This document shows, piece after piece, positions 5,941 to 7,413 of a stretch of DNA of 7,413 nt. Location: positions 1-7,413 of the forward strand of contig JAUHZH010000103.1 of the NCBI GenBank assembly GCA_030426065.1, written 5' to 3'. The number at the start of each line of letters is the position of its first letter. Position 1 is the first letter of the stretch. Under the pieces are notes generated by a model. That model saw nothing but the letters and a program-made list of their open reading frames with translations. It did no database searches and was not told where the DNA came from. This DNA is from Gammaproteobacteria bacterium. GTDB lineage: Bacteria; Pseudomonadota; Gammaproteobacteria; Xanthomonadales; Marinicellaceae. Position numbers and translations under genes: made by a program.

Positions 5941-7029
5941 ATGAGCAATATAATCGACCATGAATCATTGGCGCTCGAACTCAATCGATTGAAAGAAAAG
6001 ACTTGGGAACGCGTGGGCGACAAAGACGCCAGACACATCAGGCGCATGATTCGCATACAGAGAACTGCTGAAATCAGTGCCAGGATCATCATGATGCTGT
6101 GTTTTTTTCATTGGTCATTTTTGATACTGGGCATGTTGATACTGGCTTGGGCCAAAATATTGGAAAACATGGAAATTGGCCACAATGTTTTGCACGGCCA
6201 ATACGACTGGATGAACGACCCCAACATCAATTCAAGGCATTATGAATGGGACATAGTGTCTGATGCCAAATCGTGGAAAAGGATTCACAACCACGAACAC
6301 CACACATATACCAACATCATTGGCAAGGACCGTGATTTTGGTTACGGTTTATTGCGGATGAGCAACGACCTGAAATGGCGCAGAAAAAATTTGTGGCAGT
6401 TCATCACTTACTTCAACCTCAGCTTGATGTTTGAGTGGGGCGTTGCATACCACGAGCTGGCGGCCGAGCGCGTGTTCATTGGGAAGAAAAAGAAAAACCG
6501 GGTCAGCACCCTCAGTGACCAAGAGTTGAAACGCATGTTTTTTCAAAAAGTCGGAAAACAACTGTTCAAAGATTACCTGTTTTTCCCGCTGCTCGCTGGC
6601 CCTTTGTTTCTTGGCGTTCTTTTGGCCAACTTGGGCGCCAACTTGCTGAGAAACCTGTGGACATCAACCATCATATTTTGCGGCCATTTCACCGAAGACG
6701 TCCAAACTTTCACTGAAAAGGAGTGTGAAAACGAAACACAAGGGCAATGGTATCACCGCCAAATGCTGGGTTCTTCCAACCTCACAGGGCCGAAGTGGTT
6801 CCACATCATGACGGGTCATTTAAGTTGTCAGATTGAACACCACCTGTTTCCTGACATGCCTTCATTGCGATACACAGAAATCGCTTCGGAGGTCCAAGCC
6901 ATAGCCCAAAAACATGGCATACCATACAACACAGGCAGTTTTTTTACTCAGTACGGTGCGGTGCTCAAAAGAATCTGGGTTCACTCCTTCCCCGATAAAA
7001 AACACACCCCTGCGATAAAGACCCAATGA
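5941..7029 (+). CDS. Membrane fatty-acid desaturase (DesB-like, three histidine boxes)
   Basis: 362-residue di-iron integral membrane desaturase of the PF00487 family. Histidine boxes are HNVLH (81-85), HNHEHH (116-121, an HX3HH form) and QIEHH (297-301, within HLSCQIEHHLFPDMPS); GHFTED (248-253) is another conserved histidine-containing segment. Hydrophobic stretches at about 48-73 and 213-235 are the likely membrane hairpins, with a basic cytoplasmic loop KKKKNR (182-187) between. It would insert a cis double bond into acyl chains (acyl-CoA or lipid-linked; position, probably delta-9, not provable here) using oxygen and electrons from the preceding reductase. I choose the ATG at 5941, two bases after the reductase stop and 8 bases after GGAG (5929-5932); the same frame is open further upstream (from 5896) but that would overlap the reductase. 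No terminator is clear in the 40 bases after it. Confidence 0.93.
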   Translation: MSNIIDHESLALELNRLKEKTWERVGDKDARHIRRMIRIQRTAEISARIIMMLCFFHWSFLILGMLILAWAKILENMEIGHNVLHGQYDWMNDPNINSRHYEWDIVSDAKSWKRIHNHEHHTYTNIIGKDRDFGYGLLRMSNDLKWRRKNLWQFITYFNLSLMFEWGVAYHELAAERVFIGKKKKNRVSTLSDQELKRMFFQKVGKQLFKDYLFFPLLAGPLFLGVLLANLGANLLRNLWTSTIIFCGHFTEDVQTFTEKECENETQGQWYHRQMLGSSNLTGPKWFHIMTGHLSCQIEHHLFPDMPSLRYTEIASEVQAIAQKHGIPYNTGSFFTQYGAVLKRIWVHSFPDKKHTPAIKTQ

Positions 7030-7069
7030 CAGACCCTAAAACAGGCTCGATGAAAGTCTTCAGGAAAAC

Positions 7070-7413
7070 TCAAAAGGGGCAATCAGCGTGCCAATTTTGG
7101 CCATCAAACACCAAGGATCTTGCATGTAAACACAGCGCCCTTTCAGGGTGTTTGTGTTGTGCCCCATATTGAACATCACCCCAAATGGGGTGACCCCAAT
7201 GTGATGCATGCACCCTGATTTGGTGGGTGCGACCATGCTCTATGCGACACAAGACACGCGTGAACGCATGGCCATTGTGCCTGATCACTCCAATGGGTTC
7301 AAAATGGCTCCTGGCAGCCTTGCCCTCTGGGCTGGGGACCACATGGCGAATGCCATTCACCCGGTGCGCCACATCCAAAGGCACATCCACTGAAAAAGAT
7401 CCTGTCACTTCAC
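7070..7413 (-). CDS. RluA-family pseudouridine synthase, C-terminal 113 residues (cut by window edge)
   Basis: The frame is open from base 7413 to the TGA at 7070-7072, giving the last 113 residues; the start and the catalytic aspartate motif (HRLD region) lie beyond the right edge. Recognisable C-terminal family motifs are PEGKAARSHFEPIG, the core IEHGRTHQIRVHASHWGHPI, then WGDVQYG, and ALCLHARSLVF near the end. RluA-family enzymes convert specific uridines in 23S rRNA or tRNA to pseudouridine; the target cannot be assigned from this part. The protein ends soon after the core, as in short RluA-type enzymes. It is convergent with the desaturase, with 40 bases between the two stops. Confidence 0.92.
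   Translation of the reverse strand, partial: EVTGSFSVDVPLDVAHRVNGIRHVVPSPEGKAARSHFEPIGVIRHNGHAFTRVLCRIEHGRTHQIRVHASHWGHPIWGDVQYGAQHKHPERALCLHARSLVFDGQNWHADCPF

Noticed and set aside
7030..7069. Possible bidirectional terminator between the desaturase and the RluA-family gene
   Set aside because: The only hairpin found is a 4-base stem (TGAA/TTCA at about 7051-7062) with no T-run; too weak to call.
1..7413. CRISPR, insertion sequences, prophage parts, tRNA/rRNA genes or a novel defence-like system
   Set aside because: No repeated spacers, terminal inverted repeats, transposase motifs or tRNA-like folds were seen; almost all of the sequence is accounted for by recognised housekeeping and lipid genes.

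Overview
The window looks like ordinary chromosomal DNA from a gammaproteobacterium of moderate, roughly balanced GC. This rests on recognisable GltX, NfuA and FabR/DesT relatives and on a FabR-type regulator beside a ferredoxin-reductase/desaturase pair, an arrangement known from Pseudomonas (desT-desCB). I cannot name the genus. No phage, plasmid, insertion sequence, CRISPR or RNA gene is visible, and no gap between genes exceeds about 130 bases.

Left part (1-3994, minus strand): a tightly packed five-gene operon read from right to left. It runs esterase-family alpha/beta hydrolase, nfuA (Fe-S carrier), a thioredoxin-TPR co-chaperone of the CnoX/YbbN type, a small exported CX4R phosphatase/sulfurtransferase-like protein (DUF442/TIGR01244), and gltX (glutamyl-tRNA synthetase, cut by the left edge). 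Three of the four junctions are 4-base ATGA stop/start overlaps and the fourth is a gap of about 10 bases, so the genes are very likely co-transcribed and translationally coupled. NfuA and the thioredoxin-like protein suggest an oxidative-stress or protein-maintenance theme, but the operon as a whole has no single obvious pathway.

Middle (3995-4849): a short divergent promoter region, then a fabR/desT-type TetR-family regulator that is broken. Its reading frame is closed by a stop in the recognition helix, and the rest of the protein continues intact in another frame. The break is what an 11-base deletion between two TTTTA repeats would leave, removing residues equivalent to Tyr-Arg-His-Phe. 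A 131-base gap follows, holding a putative promoter overlapped by an imperfect palindrome resembling known FabR/DesT operators.

Right part (4850-7029, plus strand): a two-gene operon for aerobic unsaturated-fatty-acid production. It encodes a three-domain FAD/NAD(P)H/[2Fe-2S] electron-transfer protein (DesC-like) and a membrane fatty-acid desaturase with three histidine boxes (DesB-like), two bases apart. The reductase would pass electrons from NAD(P)H to the di-iron desaturase, and the upstream regulator would normally repress the pair when unsaturated acyl chains are plentiful. With the regulator broken and the operator retained, the pair may be constitutively expressed in this strain, or controlled by another regulator.

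Right edge (7070-7413, minus strand): the C-terminal part of an RluA-family pseudouridine synthase, convergent with the desaturase.

I see no wholly new system. The most noteworthy item is the broken fabR-type repressor beside an apparently intact operator and desaturase operon.
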